From an uncultured Bacteroidales bacterium (GTDB lineage Bacteria > Bacteroidota > Bacteroidia > Bacteroidales > UBA932), in the NCBI GenBank assembly GCA_944325445.1, contig CALVAG010000002.1, positions 164,442 through 228,441 on the forward strand: 64,000 nt of DNA, read 5' to 3'. Position 1 is the stretch's first letter. Every line of letters begins with the position of its first letter. The notes under the pieces are model-generated. The model was not told the origin of the DNA and ran no database searches. It saw nothing but the letters and a program-made list of their open reading frames with translations. A program made the position numbers and the translations under genes. Shown here one piece after another: positions 27,111-36,271 of the stretch.

Positions 27111-28059
27111 TTATAAGTTCAATAAGGAAAAGTTAGAGTTTGTAGAGGACAGGAGGGGATTTGCGTGGTGGGCTAAGAAAGTCGGGAAATATCTCTTTTT
27201 AAGCCTGTTGCTGGCTCTATGCTATTACTTTGTGTTTTCATTGGTGCTCAGCACCGATGAGCAGCGCCGGCTAAGGAGGGAGAACAGGGCCATGGCCAGA
27301 GAGTACGGGGTATTGGAGGAGCGGCTCGAAATTCTTGACAATACGGTTTCCAATCTGCGTTTGAAAGACAGGGAGATATACAGGCTCGTTTTCAATTCGG
27401 AGCCTCCTGCATTTTCACTCTCGGCAAGCGGCGGTTTCCCGATAGGAGACATGGAAAAGTCCGGTAACGACGAACTCGTGGCCAATGCCGCTGAATCGCT
27501 TCTGTCGTCTCTTCATGAAGCAGGCGAGGCAAACAGGAGTATAGAGGTAATATATAAAAATGCGGAGTATCTCGGAAGGGATATGAGCCATATCCCGACC
27601 ATAGTCCCTTTAAAGAATTTTCTGGTTTCGCAGACGGGCGCATCCCTCGGCAAGAAGGTAAATCCGTTTTATAAAACAGTCGTGATGCATGACGGAATGG
27701 ATTTGGTCGCTTCTGTCGGGACGGAAGTCCTTGCCGCTGCGGACGGTATGGTTTCGCTCACCAGACGTTCGTCGAGAGAGGATGGAAACAGTGTGGAAAT
27801 AGACCATGGGAACGGATATAAAACGGTATATTCGCATTTGGGAGATATACTTGTCAGAAGCGGGAGGAGCGTAAAGCGCGGTGAAACGATAGCCAGGGTA
27901 GGGAATAGCGGAATGTCGTTTGCGCCTCATCTGCACTATTCCGTAATATTCAGAGGCAAGGAGGTGGATCCCATGAATTACTTTTTCGGTTCGTTAAGTA
28001 TGGAACAGTATAAGGATATGTTGCTCATATCTACGAATACAGGACAGTCCCTCGATTAA
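27103..28059 (+). CDS. M23 family peptidase, membrane anchored (second of a pair)
   Basis: A 318-residue paralogue of the preceding protein with the same layout: a membrane span at about residues 27-48, a coiled coil (QRRLRRENRAMAREYGVLEERLEILDN) and a C-terminal M23 domain. His196 and Asp200 (HDGMDL) and His276/His278 (HLHYSV) are kept, so it is probably active. ATG 27103 is chosen because MDNYKFNKEKLEFVED parallels the start of its neighbour. The overlap suggests equal production of both, perhaps as partners. Confidence 0.91.
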   Translation: MDNYKFNKEKLEFVEDRRGFAWWAKKVGKYLFLSLLLALCYYFVFSLVLSTDEQRRLRRENRAMAREYGVLEERLEILDNTVSNLRLKDREIYRLVFNSEPPAFSLSASGGFPIGDMEKSGNDELVANAAESLLSSLHEAGEANRSIEVIYKNAEYLGRDMSHIPTIVPLKNFLVSQTGASLGKKVNPFYKTVVMHDGMDLVASVGTEVLAAADGMVSLTRRSSREDGNSVEIDHGNGYKTVYSHLGDILVRSGRSVKRGETIARVGNSGMSFAPHLHYSVIFRGKEVDPMNYFFGSLSMEQYKDMLLISTNTGQSLD

Positions 28060-28069
28060 AACAGATATT

Positions 28070-28429
28070 ATGCCTTACAAAGAAAAAAGTATAGAAAAGT
28101 TATATTACACTATCGGCGAGATCTCGGAAATTCTTGGCGAGAGTACATCGCTGGTAAGATTCTGGGCTCAAAAGTTCCCCGATTTCATAAAACCGGCGAG
28201 AAATAAAAAGGGAAACAGACTTTTTACCGCCCAGGATCTGGCGAACTTCAAGATAATCTATCATCTGGTGAAGGAGTGCGGGATGACTCTCGACGGGGCG
28301 AACAAGAGAATGAAGGAGAATATCGGAGGAGAGGACAAAAGAGTGGAGGTGATTTCCAAGCTTCAGAATATAAAGGCGAAACTTTTACACATATCGGATA
28401 TACTTGTCGAAAAACAAAGGACATTATGA
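28070..28429 (+). CDS. MerR family transcriptional regulator, short
   Basis: A 119-residue protein with a MerR-type winged helix at about residues 12-80 (YYTIGEISEILGESTSLVRFWAQKFPDFIKPARNKKGNRLFTAQDLANFK), followed by a short helix for dimer formation. There is no effector-binding domain and no cysteine pattern for metal sensing. The YTIGEISE and RFWAQKF variant is common in Bacteroidota. Its target is unknown. The ATGA overlap with nif3 shows coupling. Confidence 0.85.
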   Translation: MPYKEKSIEKLYYTIGEISEILGESTSLVRFWAQKFPDFIKPARNKKGNRLFTAQDLANFKIIYHLVKECGMTLDGANKRMKENIGGEDKRVEVISKLQNIKAKLLHISDILVEKQRTL

Positions 28430-29187
28430 CAGCACGGGAGTTGGTCGAACCTATTGAAATCATGGCTCCGCCGGAGACTCAGGCGGGATGGGACAATTCC
28501 GGTTTCTCGGTGGGCAATCCCGACGGGGAGGTCTCCAGAGCCCTTATTGCGCTTGATTGCACTCCCCAAGTCGTTGCCGAAGCGGTTGAAAAGGGTTGCG
28601 ATATAATAATTACGCACCATCCGCTTATTTTCGGGGAAGTAAAATCGATAACCGAGCAGACATGGCTGGGAAGAACCATAGGCGCTGCCATAAGGGGAAA
28701 AATCACTATATATTCGGCTCATACGAATATGGATCTGGCAGCAGGCGGAGTAAGCTATCTTATGGCTGAAAAGCTCGGACTGCGGAATTGCGAGCCGCTC
28801 GATACAGAGGGATACGGCCTTGTAGGGGATTTGCCGGTGCCTGTTTATGCCGAAGAGCTGGCAAACCAGACCAAATTCCTCTTCAATGCAGAGCATATCC
28901 GCGGTTCCAGATTGACGGATGTTCCGGTAAAAAGGGTGGCAGTATGCGGCGGCAGCGGAAAATCGTTTATTCACCGTGCATTGGAAAAGGGCGCTCAGGT
29001 TTATATTACGGCGGATATTCCATATCACGATTTTTATTGCGAGGATAATTTCATGATATTGGATATAGGGCACTATAACAGCGAGTACAATGTAGTAAAT
29101 TTGATATACGGAATACTTTGTAAAAAATTTCCTAACTTTGCGCTCCTTATTAGCGAGAAAAACAATAATCCTATATATTACTATTAA
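28426..29187 (+). CDS. Nif3-like dinuclear metal protein (GTP cyclohydrolase I type 2 family)
   Basis: A 253-residue protein. Metal-binding motifs are His64/His65 (ITHHPLIFG), His99 and Asp103 (SAHTNMDLAAGG), and GHYNSE near the C-terminus. It lacks the extra domain inserted in longer relatives. The family binds two metal ions; some members have been linked to GTP cyclohydrolase activity but the physiological role is uncertain. Start 28426 matches the family (ARELVEPIEIMAPPETQAGWDNSG); an earlier in-frame start would overlap the regulator by 150 bases. Confidence 0.9.
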   Translation: MTARELVEPIEIMAPPETQAGWDNSGFSVGNPDGEVSRALIALDCTPQVVAEAVEKGCDIIITHHPLIFGEVKSITEQTWLGRTIGAAIRGKITIYSAHTNMDLAAGGVSYLMAEKLGLRNCEPLDTEGYGLVGDLPVPVYAEELANQTKFLFNAEHIRGSRLTDVPVKRVAVCGGSGKSFIHRALEKGAQVYITADIPYHDFYCEDNFMILDIGHYNSEYNVVNLIYGILCKKFPNFALLISEKNNNPIYYY

Positions 29188-29196
29188 AGCTATAAT

Positions 29197-30009
29197 ATGG
29201 CTACAAAAAAGAATAATACAGCAGTGCCCCCGGTTATAGAGGGGGAAACCTTTGCCTCTTTGCAAATTGCAAAGAACATGGATACCGACATGGAGGCAAA
29301 GCTCAAGCTTTTGTATAAGTTGCAAAAGACAGATTCAAAGATAGACCAGATTTATCTGCTTAGGGGTGAGTTGCCTTTGGAGGTTCAGGATTTGGAGGAC
29401 GATGTTGCCGGACTCGAGACAAGAATCGCAAATGCGAATAAGGCGATAGAGGAGGGCGAAGCTTTCATCGCCCAGAAGAAGCACGATATCGTAAGCAGCA
29501 AGGCTCTTATAGAGAAATATGAGGCTCAGCGGAATAATGTCAAGAATAACAGGGAATACGACTCTCTGTCGAAGGAGATAGAATTTCAGGATCTGGAAGT
29601 GCAGCTTTCCGAGAAGAAGATAAACGATACACTCAAGAGCATAGCCCAGAAGAAAGAGTTGCTTTCAGAGGTGAGCGAAGAGCTGGAAGGCAGAAAAATC
29701 GATCTCGAAAACAAGAAAAAGGAGCTGGAGTCCATTGTGGAGGAGACCAGGAAAGATGAGGAGCAGCTTTTGAAAGAGTCCGAGGAGATTCAAGGCAAGA
29801 TAGATCCGCGTATGCTCAATGCGTACAAAAAGGTCAGGTCCAACGCAAGAAACAAATTGGCTGTGGTGACAGTCAAAAGAGATGCCTGCGGAGGTTGCTT
29901 CAACAAGATTCCGCCTCAAAAACAATTGGATATCGCAGCAAGCAAAAAAATTATCGTTTGCGAATATTGCGGAAGAATACTTGTGAGTCCGGAATTTGAT
30001 AATGAATAG
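29197..30009 (+). CDS. C4-type zinc ribbon coiled-coil protein
   Basis: A 270-residue protein. Residues 45-215 are a long coiled coil rich in Glu and Lys. The C-terminus has two CxxC pairs (CGGC near 230, CEYC near 256), forming a zinc ribbon. It resembles the proteins annotated as CdsZ in Chlamydia and Bacteroidota, whose role is poorly known. It commonly sits beside nif3, as here. There is no signal peptide, so it is cytosolic. A TAnnTTTG box at 29133-29140 inside nif3 may give it a separate promoter. Confidence 0.85.
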   Translation: MATKKNNTAVPPVIEGETFASLQIAKNMDTDMEAKLKLLYKLQKTDSKIDQIYLLRGELPLEVQDLEDDVAGLETRIANANKAIEEGEAFIAQKKHDIVSSKALIEKYEAQRNNVKNNREYDSLSKEIEFQDLEVQLSEKKINDTLKSIAQKKELLSEVSEELEGRKIDLENKKKELESIVEETRKDEEQLLKESEEIQGKIDPRMLNAYKKVRSNARNKLAVVTVKRDACGGCFNKIPPQKQLDIAASKKIIVCEYCGRILVSPEFDNE

Positions 30010-30012
30010 TTT

Positions 30013-31230
30013 ATGGATAAGAGACCTTATATTTTAAGGGAGCTTTTCTTTAAACATATTGCGCAAACATCCTCAAAACCGTTGGGATTGAACATCTACA
30101 AGGCGGAGGGTGTTTTTTTATACTCTTTGCCGGAGAAAGAGGGAGAACCGGAGAAGCGCTACATGGATCTGATTTCCGGTGTCTCCGTGAGCAATGTGGG
30201 ACATTGCCGCAAAGAGGTGGTAGATGCAATAAAGGCGCAGGCGGAAAAGTATTCCCACCTTATGGTCTACGGAGAGATGATCCAGTCTCCGCAGGTTATG
30301 CACGCGCAGCTGCTTACATCCATTTTGCCTGAGAGTTTGCAGTCTGTATACTATGTGAATTCCGGGAGCGAGGCGAATGAGGCTGCCTTGAAGTTGGCGA
30401 AAAGGGTTACGGGGAGAAGGGAGATAGTGAGCTGCCGCAATGCATATCACGGAAGTTCGCAAGGTGTGTTGAGCCTGATGGATGATGAGAATTTTAAAAT
30501 GGCTTTCAGACCGTTGCTTCCATTGGTCAGACATATGGTCTTTAACGATATTTCTTCTCTCGGGATTATAACCGATAAGACGGCTGCTGTAATAGTAGAG
30601 CCGGTTCAGGGTGAAGGAGGGGTGCAGATTGCCACCCGGGAGTTTATGGACGCGCTTCGTAAAAGGTGTACCGATTGCGGTGCCCTTTTGATTTTCGATG
30701 AGATCCAGACGGGCTTCGGACGTTGCGGCAAGATGTTCGCCTTTGAAAAATACGGGGTAGTACCCGATATTCTTACTTTGGCAAAAGCTCTCGGCGGAGG
30801 TATGCCGTTAGGTGCATTGGTCGCTTCAAGCGAACTTATGGAGGCATGGCAGAGCAATCCTCCGTTGGGCCATATTACGACATTCGGAGGTCATCCCGTA
30901 TCGTGTGCCGCTGCATTGGCCGCCCTGAAGTTGCTTTTGAACGAACCGTGGGTTTGCGAGGTGGAGAAAAAATCGCAGATGTTTGTAAATGGTCTTAAAG
31001 GACATCCTGCTGTAAAAGAGATACGGGCAGCCGGATTGTTGATAGCTGTCGACTTAAAAGACCGGACCAAGGCAAAAAATATATTATATTTACTGCTCGA
31101 AGAGGGAGTGATAACAGATTGGTTCATGTTTCAGCCCACTTCGTTCAGAATAGCTCCTCCGCTTTCAATCTCCGAGGCGGAGGTCGGGCTTGCAATAGAA
31201 AAAATAATAAAGGCACTTAACAGATTGTAG
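30013..31230 (+). CDS. class III aminotransferase (PLP dependent)
   Basis: A 405-residue fold-type I aminotransferase. The PLP-binding lysine is Lys258 (LAKALGGGMPLGA). Other motifs are YYVNSGSEANEAALKLAKR near 113, the Asp of LIFDEIQTGFGRCGK, and the Glu of EPVQGEGG. The family includes acetylornithine, ornithine and 4-aminobutyrate aminotransferases; the sequence does not settle the substrate and no arginine or lysine pathway gene lies nearby. It starts three bases after the zinc ribbon gene. Confidence 0.9.
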   Translation: MDKRPYILRELFFKHIAQTSSKPLGLNIYKAEGVFLYSLPEKEGEPEKRYMDLISGVSVSNVGHCRKEVVDAIKAQAEKYSHLMVYGEMIQSPQVMHAQLLTSILPESLQSVYYVNSGSEANEAALKLAKRVTGRREIVSCRNAYHGSSQGVLSLMDDENFKMAFRPLLPLVRHMVFNDISSLGIITDKTAAVIVEPVQGEGGVQIATREFMDALRKRCTDCGALLIFDEIQTGFGRCGKMFAFEKYGVVPDILTLAKALGGGMPLGALVASSELMEAWQSNPPLGHITTFGGHPVSCAAALAALKLLLNEPWVCEVEKKSQMFVNGLKGHPAVKEIRAAGLLIAVDLKDRTKAKNILYLLLEEGVITDWFMFQPTSFRIAPPLSISEAEVGLAIEKIIKALNRL

Positions 31231-31231
31231 C

Positions 31232-32713
31232 ATGGCAAAAGGAAGCACGGGAAAAGGGAGCGGTAAAAGGCAACCGGATTTGGATTTGATAGGGTTGGAG
31301 TCGGGGCGTAAACCTCCTCAGGCACCGGATATCGAGGAGGCGGTTCTGGGAGCCCTTCTGCTTGAGCCGGAGTCTATAGCCGATGTGCGCGACACATTGG
31401 TCCCGGAATGTTTTTACAAACAGGAAAACCGCAAGATTTTCATGGCTATCTCTGCTTTGGCTTCGAGACATGCCGCTGTAGATATTTATACGGTAGCGCA
31501 GGAACTGGCTAAAAACGGGGAGCTCGACGAGGTGGGAGGCGAAGTATATCTGAGCCGCCTGAGCATGAAGATTGCAGCTGCCGCGCACCTTGAGTACCAT
31601 ACTACTATTCTGGTTCAGAAATATATCCAGAGGGAGCTGATTTCCATATCTTACCAGACCATAAAAGACTCTTTCGAAGACAATATCCCTGTAGACGATC
31701 TTCTCGACAATACGCAGGAGAGGCTCTTTTCTCTTGCAGACCGGAATATGCGCAAGGATTATCAGAATATCAGCGACATACTGAGCGCAGTGATAGACGA
31801 TTTGCAGAAGGACCAGGAAAAGGGCGACGGCCTGAGCGGCGTGCCGAGCGGATATACCGGCATAGACAGGGTTACGTTGGGATGGCAGCCGTCGGATCTT
31901 ATAATCATTGCGGCGCGTCCTTCGATGGGTAAGACAGCATTTGTATTGACTATGGCAAGGAACATTGCCGTAGAACACAATGTCCCCGTTGCGTTCTTTT
32001 CATTGGAAATGTCTTCGAAGCAGCTTGTAAAGAGATTGATGATAAGCGAGACGGGGTTGCCGGCAGAAAAGATAAAGGGCGGTAAAAAGTTGGAGGAATA
32101 TGAGTGGAGCCAGTTGAACGACAGGCTGAATGCGCTTTCCAAAGCTCCTCTCTACATAGATGAGACTCCGTCGCTCTCTATATATGAATTCAGGTCCAAG
32201 GCCAGGCGGCTTGTCTCTTCGCAGCAGGTCAAACTGATTATAATAGACTACCTTCAACTTATGACCGGCCCGCCGGAACTTAAGGGCATGCGCGAGCAGG
32301 AGGTATCGTCTATCTCACGTTCATTGAAGGCCATTGCCAAGGAGCTGGATGTACCTATAATCGCTCTTTCACAGCTGAGCAGGGCCGTGGAGACCAGAGG
32401 CGGCGAGAAACGCCCCCAGCTGAGCGATCTCAGGGAATCCGGAGCCATAGAGCAGGATGCCGATATCGTAATGTTCATCCATAGACCGGACTATTACGGA
32501 CTGAGCCAGGACGGTGCGCCGGGGCAGACAGACATCATCATTGCCAAACATCGCAACGGAGAGGTTACGGACGTGCCCATGCGTTTCAGAAGTTCCGAAG
32601 TCAAATTCGTGGATGCCACGGATGCCGCATTTGATATGGACCCTTCCGGCGGCAGCATAATAAGAGGCTCCAGAATGAACGAAGATTTTGAAAATGCTGG
32701 GGATTTTATTTAA
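31232..32713 (+). CDS. dnaB: replicative DNA helicase DnaB
   Basis: A 493-residue protein of normal DnaB length. The N-terminal helical domain covers about residues 28-130 (PPQAPDIEEAVLGALLLEPE) and the RecA-like motor domain follows from about 205. Walker A is at about 227-235 (ARPSMGKTA), and the Walker B region LIIIDYLQLM is also clear. The C-terminal DnaB motifs include LSQLSRAVE and SDLRESGAIEQDAD. As a hexamer it unwinds DNA ahead of the replication fork. It starts one base after the aminotransferase stop. No intein is present. Confidence 0.97.
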   Translation: MAKGSTGKGSGKRQPDLDLIGLESGRKPPQAPDIEEAVLGALLLEPESIADVRDTLVPECFYKQENRKIFMAISALASRHAAVDIYTVAQELAKNGELDEVGGEVYLSRLSMKIAAAAHLEYHTTILVQKYIQRELISISYQTIKDSFEDNIPVDDLLDNTQERLFSLADRNMRKDYQNISDILSAVIDDLQKDQEKGDGLSGVPSGYTGIDRVTLGWQPSDLIIIAARPSMGKTAFVLTMARNIAVEHNVPVAFFSLEMSSKQLVKRLMISETGLPAEKIKGGKKLEEYEWSQLNDRLNALSKAPLYIDETPSLSIYEFRSKARRLVSSQQVKLIIIDYLQLMTGPPELKGMREQEVSSISRSLKAIAKELDVPIIALSQLSRAVETRGGEKRPQLSDLRESGAIEQDADIVMFIHRPDYYGLSQDGAPGQTDIIIAKHRNGEVTDVPMRFRSSEVKFVDATDAAFDMDPSGGSIIRGSRMNEDFENAGDFI

Positions 32714-32744
32714 ATTGCAGGATATTCCTTAATACTCCAAAGAG

Positions 32745-33554
32745 ATGAGAAGCATAATGTCGGTTTTGGTTTTCTGCCTCTTTTCCGGGGCATGGAATCC
32801 TTTGTTTTCTCAATCTTATTCACATGTGGAGGAGCTTCCGTACAAGAACGATGAAACACTCACATACATATTGAGCTATACATGGGGAGGCATAAATACG
32901 GAGGTGGGAGAGGGAACGGCGAAACTCAACTGTTCTGACGGCCTGTGTAATCCTGTCGTTACGGGCCGGACATATAAATTTTACGATATCTTCTTCAGGG
33001 TTCGCGAGCACTTCGAATCCAGTTTCATAGACTCTACATTCCGTCCCGTATCGTTTTACAGAAAGAGCGAAGAGGGGAAATATAAGGCCATGAACAGGTA
33101 CAGGTTCGACGATGAGAACGGGAAAATTTATGTAACCGTGCAGAAGCGCGACGACCCTCCCATAGATACGGTCTTGACCTCCACACGTTACACATATGAT
33201 CTGGTAACACTCTTTTATGCGAGCCGTGCCATGGATTTTTCCTCGATAGAGGAGGGGGTGAAATATCCGATAGTATTCGCGATAGACAAAGAGATATATA
33301 ATCTCTATTTTATCTATCATGGGAAAGAGGTAAAGAAAATCAAGGGGCTCGGAACATTCAATACTATGAAATTTTCTGCCAGTCTGGTTGCGGGCGAGAT
33401 ATTTACCGGAAAAGATGAAATCTCCATCTGGGTGAGCGACGATAAAAACGTGATACCTCTTCTTTTTGAATCCAAAGTTTTGGTCGGCACTGTTACGGGA
33501 AAGTTGAAAAGCTACGGGAATCTGAAGTATCCATTGTCGAGTAAAATCAAATAG
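32745..33554 (+). CDS. DUF3108 protein, exported
   Basis: A 269-residue protein with a signal peptide (about residues 1-23, ending WNPLFSQ) and a beta-rich body typical of DUF3108 (DETLTYILSYTWGGINTEVGEGTAKL at the start of the domain). Conserved aromatic residues and the late GKLKSYGNLKYP fit the family. Function is unknown; members are thought to be envelope proteins. It lies 31 bases after dnaB and 22 before rseC, so it may be transcribed with either. Confidence 0.8.
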   Translation: MRSIMSVLVFCLFSGAWNPLFSQSYSHVEELPYKNDETLTYILSYTWGGINTEVGEGTAKLNCSDGLCNPVVTGRTYKFYDIFFRVREHFESSFIDSTFRPVSFYRKSEEGKYKAMNRYRFDDENGKIYVTVQKRDDPPIDTVLTSTRYTYDLVTLFYASRAMDFSSIEEGVKYPIVFAIDKEIYNLYFIYHGKEVKKIKGLGTFNTMKFSASLVAGEIFTGKDEISIWVSDDKNVIPLLFESKVLVGTVTGKLKSYGNLKYPLSSKIK

Positions 33555-33576
33555 AACAATAAAGTACAATTGAACA

Positions 33577-34008
33577 ATGGCTGGAAAGGTCGAGATAAAA
33601 CATAAAGGGAAGGTCTCTGCAATAGCTCCCGAGGGGGTATATGTAGAAATTCTCAATAAATCGATGTGCGCCGAGTGCCATGCGAGAGCGCTCTGTTCGC
33701 TCGGAGACGAGCAGATAAAGACGGTTCTGATAAAATATTGCGACAAATCCCAATATGAAACGGGCGAGGAGGTGGAGGTTGTCATGAGGCAGACATTGGG
33801 GCTTAAGGCAGTGATGTTTTCTTATGTAAATCCTTTGATTATTTTAATGATTTTATTATTATCTTTGCCCAGCCTTGGTATTAATGAGTTAGTATCGGCC
33901 CTTTTTGCGATTCTGGCTGTTGCGCTTTATTACCTCGTGTTATATCTGTGCAGGGACAGGATTGCGAAAAATTTTATATTTACAATAACAAAACTAAATA
34001 ATAACTGA
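33577..34008 (+). CDS. rseC: SoxR-reducing system protein RseC family
   Basis: A 143-residue membrane protein. The N-terminal part has three Cys in CAECHARALC (about residues 31-40), and two membrane spans follow at about 79-96 and 102-122. RseC is associated with the Rnf electron transport complex and in enterobacteria helps reduce SoxR. Its position directly before rnfB is the usual arrangement in Bacteroidota and supports the call. Confidence 0.9.
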   Translation: MAGKVEIKHKGKVSAIAPEGVYVEILNKSMCAECHARALCSLGDEQIKTVLIKYCDKSQYETGEEVEVVMRQTLGLKAVMFSYVNPLIILMILLLSLPSLGINELVSALFAILAVALYYLVLYLCRDRIAKNFIFTITKLNNN

Positions 34009-34012
34009 TTTA

Positions 34013-34882
34013 ATGAGTACAATAATTATTACCGTAGCTAGTCTTAGTATTTTAGGACTGTTATTGGCTGTTGTGCTATATGCGGTAGCGCAGAAATTCA
34101 AGGTTGAAGAGGATCCGAGAATCGACATAGTCGAATCTCTGATGCCGGGTGCCAACTGCGGCGGTTGCGGACAGGCAGGTTGCCGTGCCTTTGCCGAGGC
34201 ATGCGTAAAGGCTTCCAATCTGGATAGCCTGTATTGTCCTGTAGGAGGCAATCCCGTAATGCAGAAAGTGGCGGGAGCCCTTGGTTTTGAAGTTGCCGAA
34301 AAAGCGCCCATGGTGGCTGTTGTCAGATGCGCGGGATCGTGCGAAAAACGGCCTAAAACCAACACCTACGACGGCATAGCCTCATGTGCCGTTATGAACA
34401 GCCTTTATTCAGGAGATACAGGTTGCAAATATGGTTGCCTCGGAAAGGGCGATTGTGTTTCCGCCTGTAAATTCGGTGCTCTCTCTTTAGATCCTCAAAC
34501 AGGGCTGCCTGTTGTAGACGAGGATAAGTGTACGGCTTGCGGAGCATGTGTAAAAGCCTGCCCTAAAGGCATTATCGAATTGCGTAAAAAAGGCGTTAAA
34601 TCACGCAGGATCTTTGTCTCTTGTGTAAATAAGGACAAGGGCGGCGTTGCGAGAAAAGCATGTTCAGCTGCATGTATCGGATGCGGCAAATGTGCGAAAG
34701 TCTGCCAGTTCGACGCAATCACCGTGGAAAACAATCTTGCCTATATAGATTTCGAGAAGTGCCGTTTGTGTACGAAATGCGTGGCAGAGTGTCCGACCGG
34801 TGCAATCCATGCGGTGAACTTCCCGCCTAAACCGCCTAAGGCCGAGGCCCCGAAAGTTGCGGCCGAGACTCCGGCAGCGTAA
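34013..34882 (+). CDS. rnfB: Rnf complex subunit RnfB
   Basis: A 289-residue iron-sulfur protein anchored by an N-terminal membrane span (residues 4-26). The Fe-S domain has CGGCGQAGCRAFAEAC at about 45-60, and several ferredoxin-type 4Fe-4S motifs follow (CTACGACVKACP, CIGCGKCAKVC, CRLCTKCVAECP). RnfB takes electrons from reduced ferredoxin and passes them into the complex. The Pro/Ala/Lys-rich end is a flexible tail. It starts four bases after rseC. Confidence 0.96.
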   Translation: MSTIIITVASLSILGLLLAVVLYAVAQKFKVEEDPRIDIVESLMPGANCGGCGQAGCRAFAEACVKASNLDSLYCPVGGNPVMQKVAGALGFEVAEKAPMVAVVRCAGSCEKRPKTNTYDGIASCAVMNSLYSGDTGCKYGCLGKGDCVSACKFGALSLDPQTGLPVVDEDKCTACGACVKACPKGIIELRKKGVKSRRIFVSCVNKDKGGVARKACSAACIGCGKCAKVCQFDAITVENNLAYIDFEKCRLCTKCVAECPTGAIHAVNFPPKPPKAEAPKVAAETPAA

Positions 34883-34913
34883 TCATAATCCCTTAAAAAG
34901 ACAGAGTTAGAAT

Positions 34914-36245
34914 ATGAAAACGTTTTCCATGGGCGGTGTTCATCCCGCCGACAATAAAATATCCTGCGATGCGGCCATAGAGAATTTTCCGATTCCCCAG
35001 ACTGCATACATCTCCATGTCGCAACATCTCGGAGCTCCTGCAGAGCCGATAGTTGCCGTCGGAGATAAAGTGAAGGTAGGACAACTGATTGCCAATGCTT
35101 CGGGCTTCATATCCGCTCCGGTACACTCTTCGGTCAGCGGAACCGTCAAGTCGATAGAGACCGTAAAGGACATAGCCGGCAATCCGTGCAAGGCAGTTGT
35201 CATTACAGTAGAAGGTGACGAATGGTCCGATACAATCGACCGTTCCGAAGATATAGTAAGGGAGATAAAACTTGATTCCAAACAGATTGTAGAGAGAATC
35301 AAAGAGTGCGGGGTTGTAGGTCTGGGAGGTGCGACTTTCCCTACATGTGTAAAACTCTCCCCTCCTCCGGGCAAGAAAGCCGAGTTTTTAATCATAAACG
35401 GCGCCGAGTGCGAACCGTACCTTACATCTGATTACAGGGTTCTGGTCGAGATGCCCGAGCAGGTGCTTATAGGAGCCTCTATCATGATGAAGGCCCTGAA
35501 TGTTTCGAAAGGCTTTATAGGTATCGAAGAGAATAAACCCAAGGCTATCGAAATACTGAACGGTTATGCGGCGCAATATCCGGATATAAAAGTAGTGCCT
35601 CTCAAGAAGAAGTATCCTCAGGGAGGCGAGAAACAGCTGATAGATGCCGTAGTAGGCAGAAAGGTCCCTTCAATGGGATTGCCCATAGATACAGGAGCCG
35701 TTGTTCAGAATGTAGGTACCGCACTTGCCGTGTATGAGGCGGTACAGAAGAACAAGCCTCTTTTCGAGGGAATCCTTACAGTTACCGGCGAATGCAGCAA
35801 TCAGCAGAAGAATTTCAGGCACAGGGTAGGTACTCCTATAAGTGCGATAATCGAGGCGACGGGGGGAATGCCGGAAAATGCCGCCAAAGTCATAAGCGGC
35901 GGCCCAATGATGGGCAAGGCTGTCTCCAATTTGGACGCCCCTACCCTGAAGGGCTCGTCTTCGGTACTCTTTTTGACAAGCGAACAGACAAAGAGGCAAG
36001 AGGAGTATAATTGCATAAGGTGTGCAAAATGTGTGAATGCCTGTCCTATGGGCCTTGAGCCGTATCTGCTTAGTAAATTGTCGAGAGCTCAACGTTGGGA
36101 CGATGCAGAGGCAAACAGGATTTTCGATTGCATCGAGTGTGGTTGTTGTTCATTTACATGTCCTTCATATATCCCGTTGCTGGACAGCATCAGGTATGGC
36201 AAGGGTCAGGTTATGAAAATTATGCGCAGCCGTCCTAAAAAATAG
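34914..36245 (+). CDS. rnfC: Rnf complex subunit RnfC
   Basis: A 443-residue peripheral subunit that binds NADH/FMN and two 4Fe-4S clusters and reduces NAD+. The N-terminal HPADNK segment and the flavin/NADH region VGLGGATFPTCVKLSPPPGK (about 140-160) are present. The clusters are in CIRCAKCVNACP and CIECGCCSFTCPS near residues 366-415. Some RnfC proteins have a long repetitive C-terminal extension; this one stops soon after the clusters. Confidence 0.96.
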   Translation: MKTFSMGGVHPADNKISCDAAIENFPIPQTAYISMSQHLGAPAEPIVAVGDKVKVGQLIANASGFISAPVHSSVSGTVKSIETVKDIAGNPCKAVVITVEGDEWSDTIDRSEDIVREIKLDSKQIVERIKECGVVGLGGATFPTCVKLSPPPGKKAEFLIINGAECEPYLTSDYRVLVEMPEQVLIGASIMMKALNVSKGFIGIEENKPKAIEILNGYAAQYPDIKVVPLKKKYPQGGEKQLIDAVVGRKVPSMGLPIDTGAVVQNVGTALAVYEAVQKNKPLFEGILTVTGECSNQQKNFRHRVGTPISAIIEATGGMPENAAKVISGGPMMGKAVSNLDAPTLKGSSSVLFLTSEQTKRQEEYNCIRCAKCVNACPMGLEPYLLSKLSRAQRWDDAEANRIFDCIECGCCSFTCPSYIPLLDSIRYGKGQVMKIMRSRPKK

Positions 36246-36271
36246 TAATGTCTTAATTAAAATTGTAAAGA

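Noticed and set aside
28363..29325. Minus-strand open frame of 320 codons opposite the Nif3 gene
   Set aside because: It overlaps a clear Nif3 frame with complete metal motifs; no homology is recognised.
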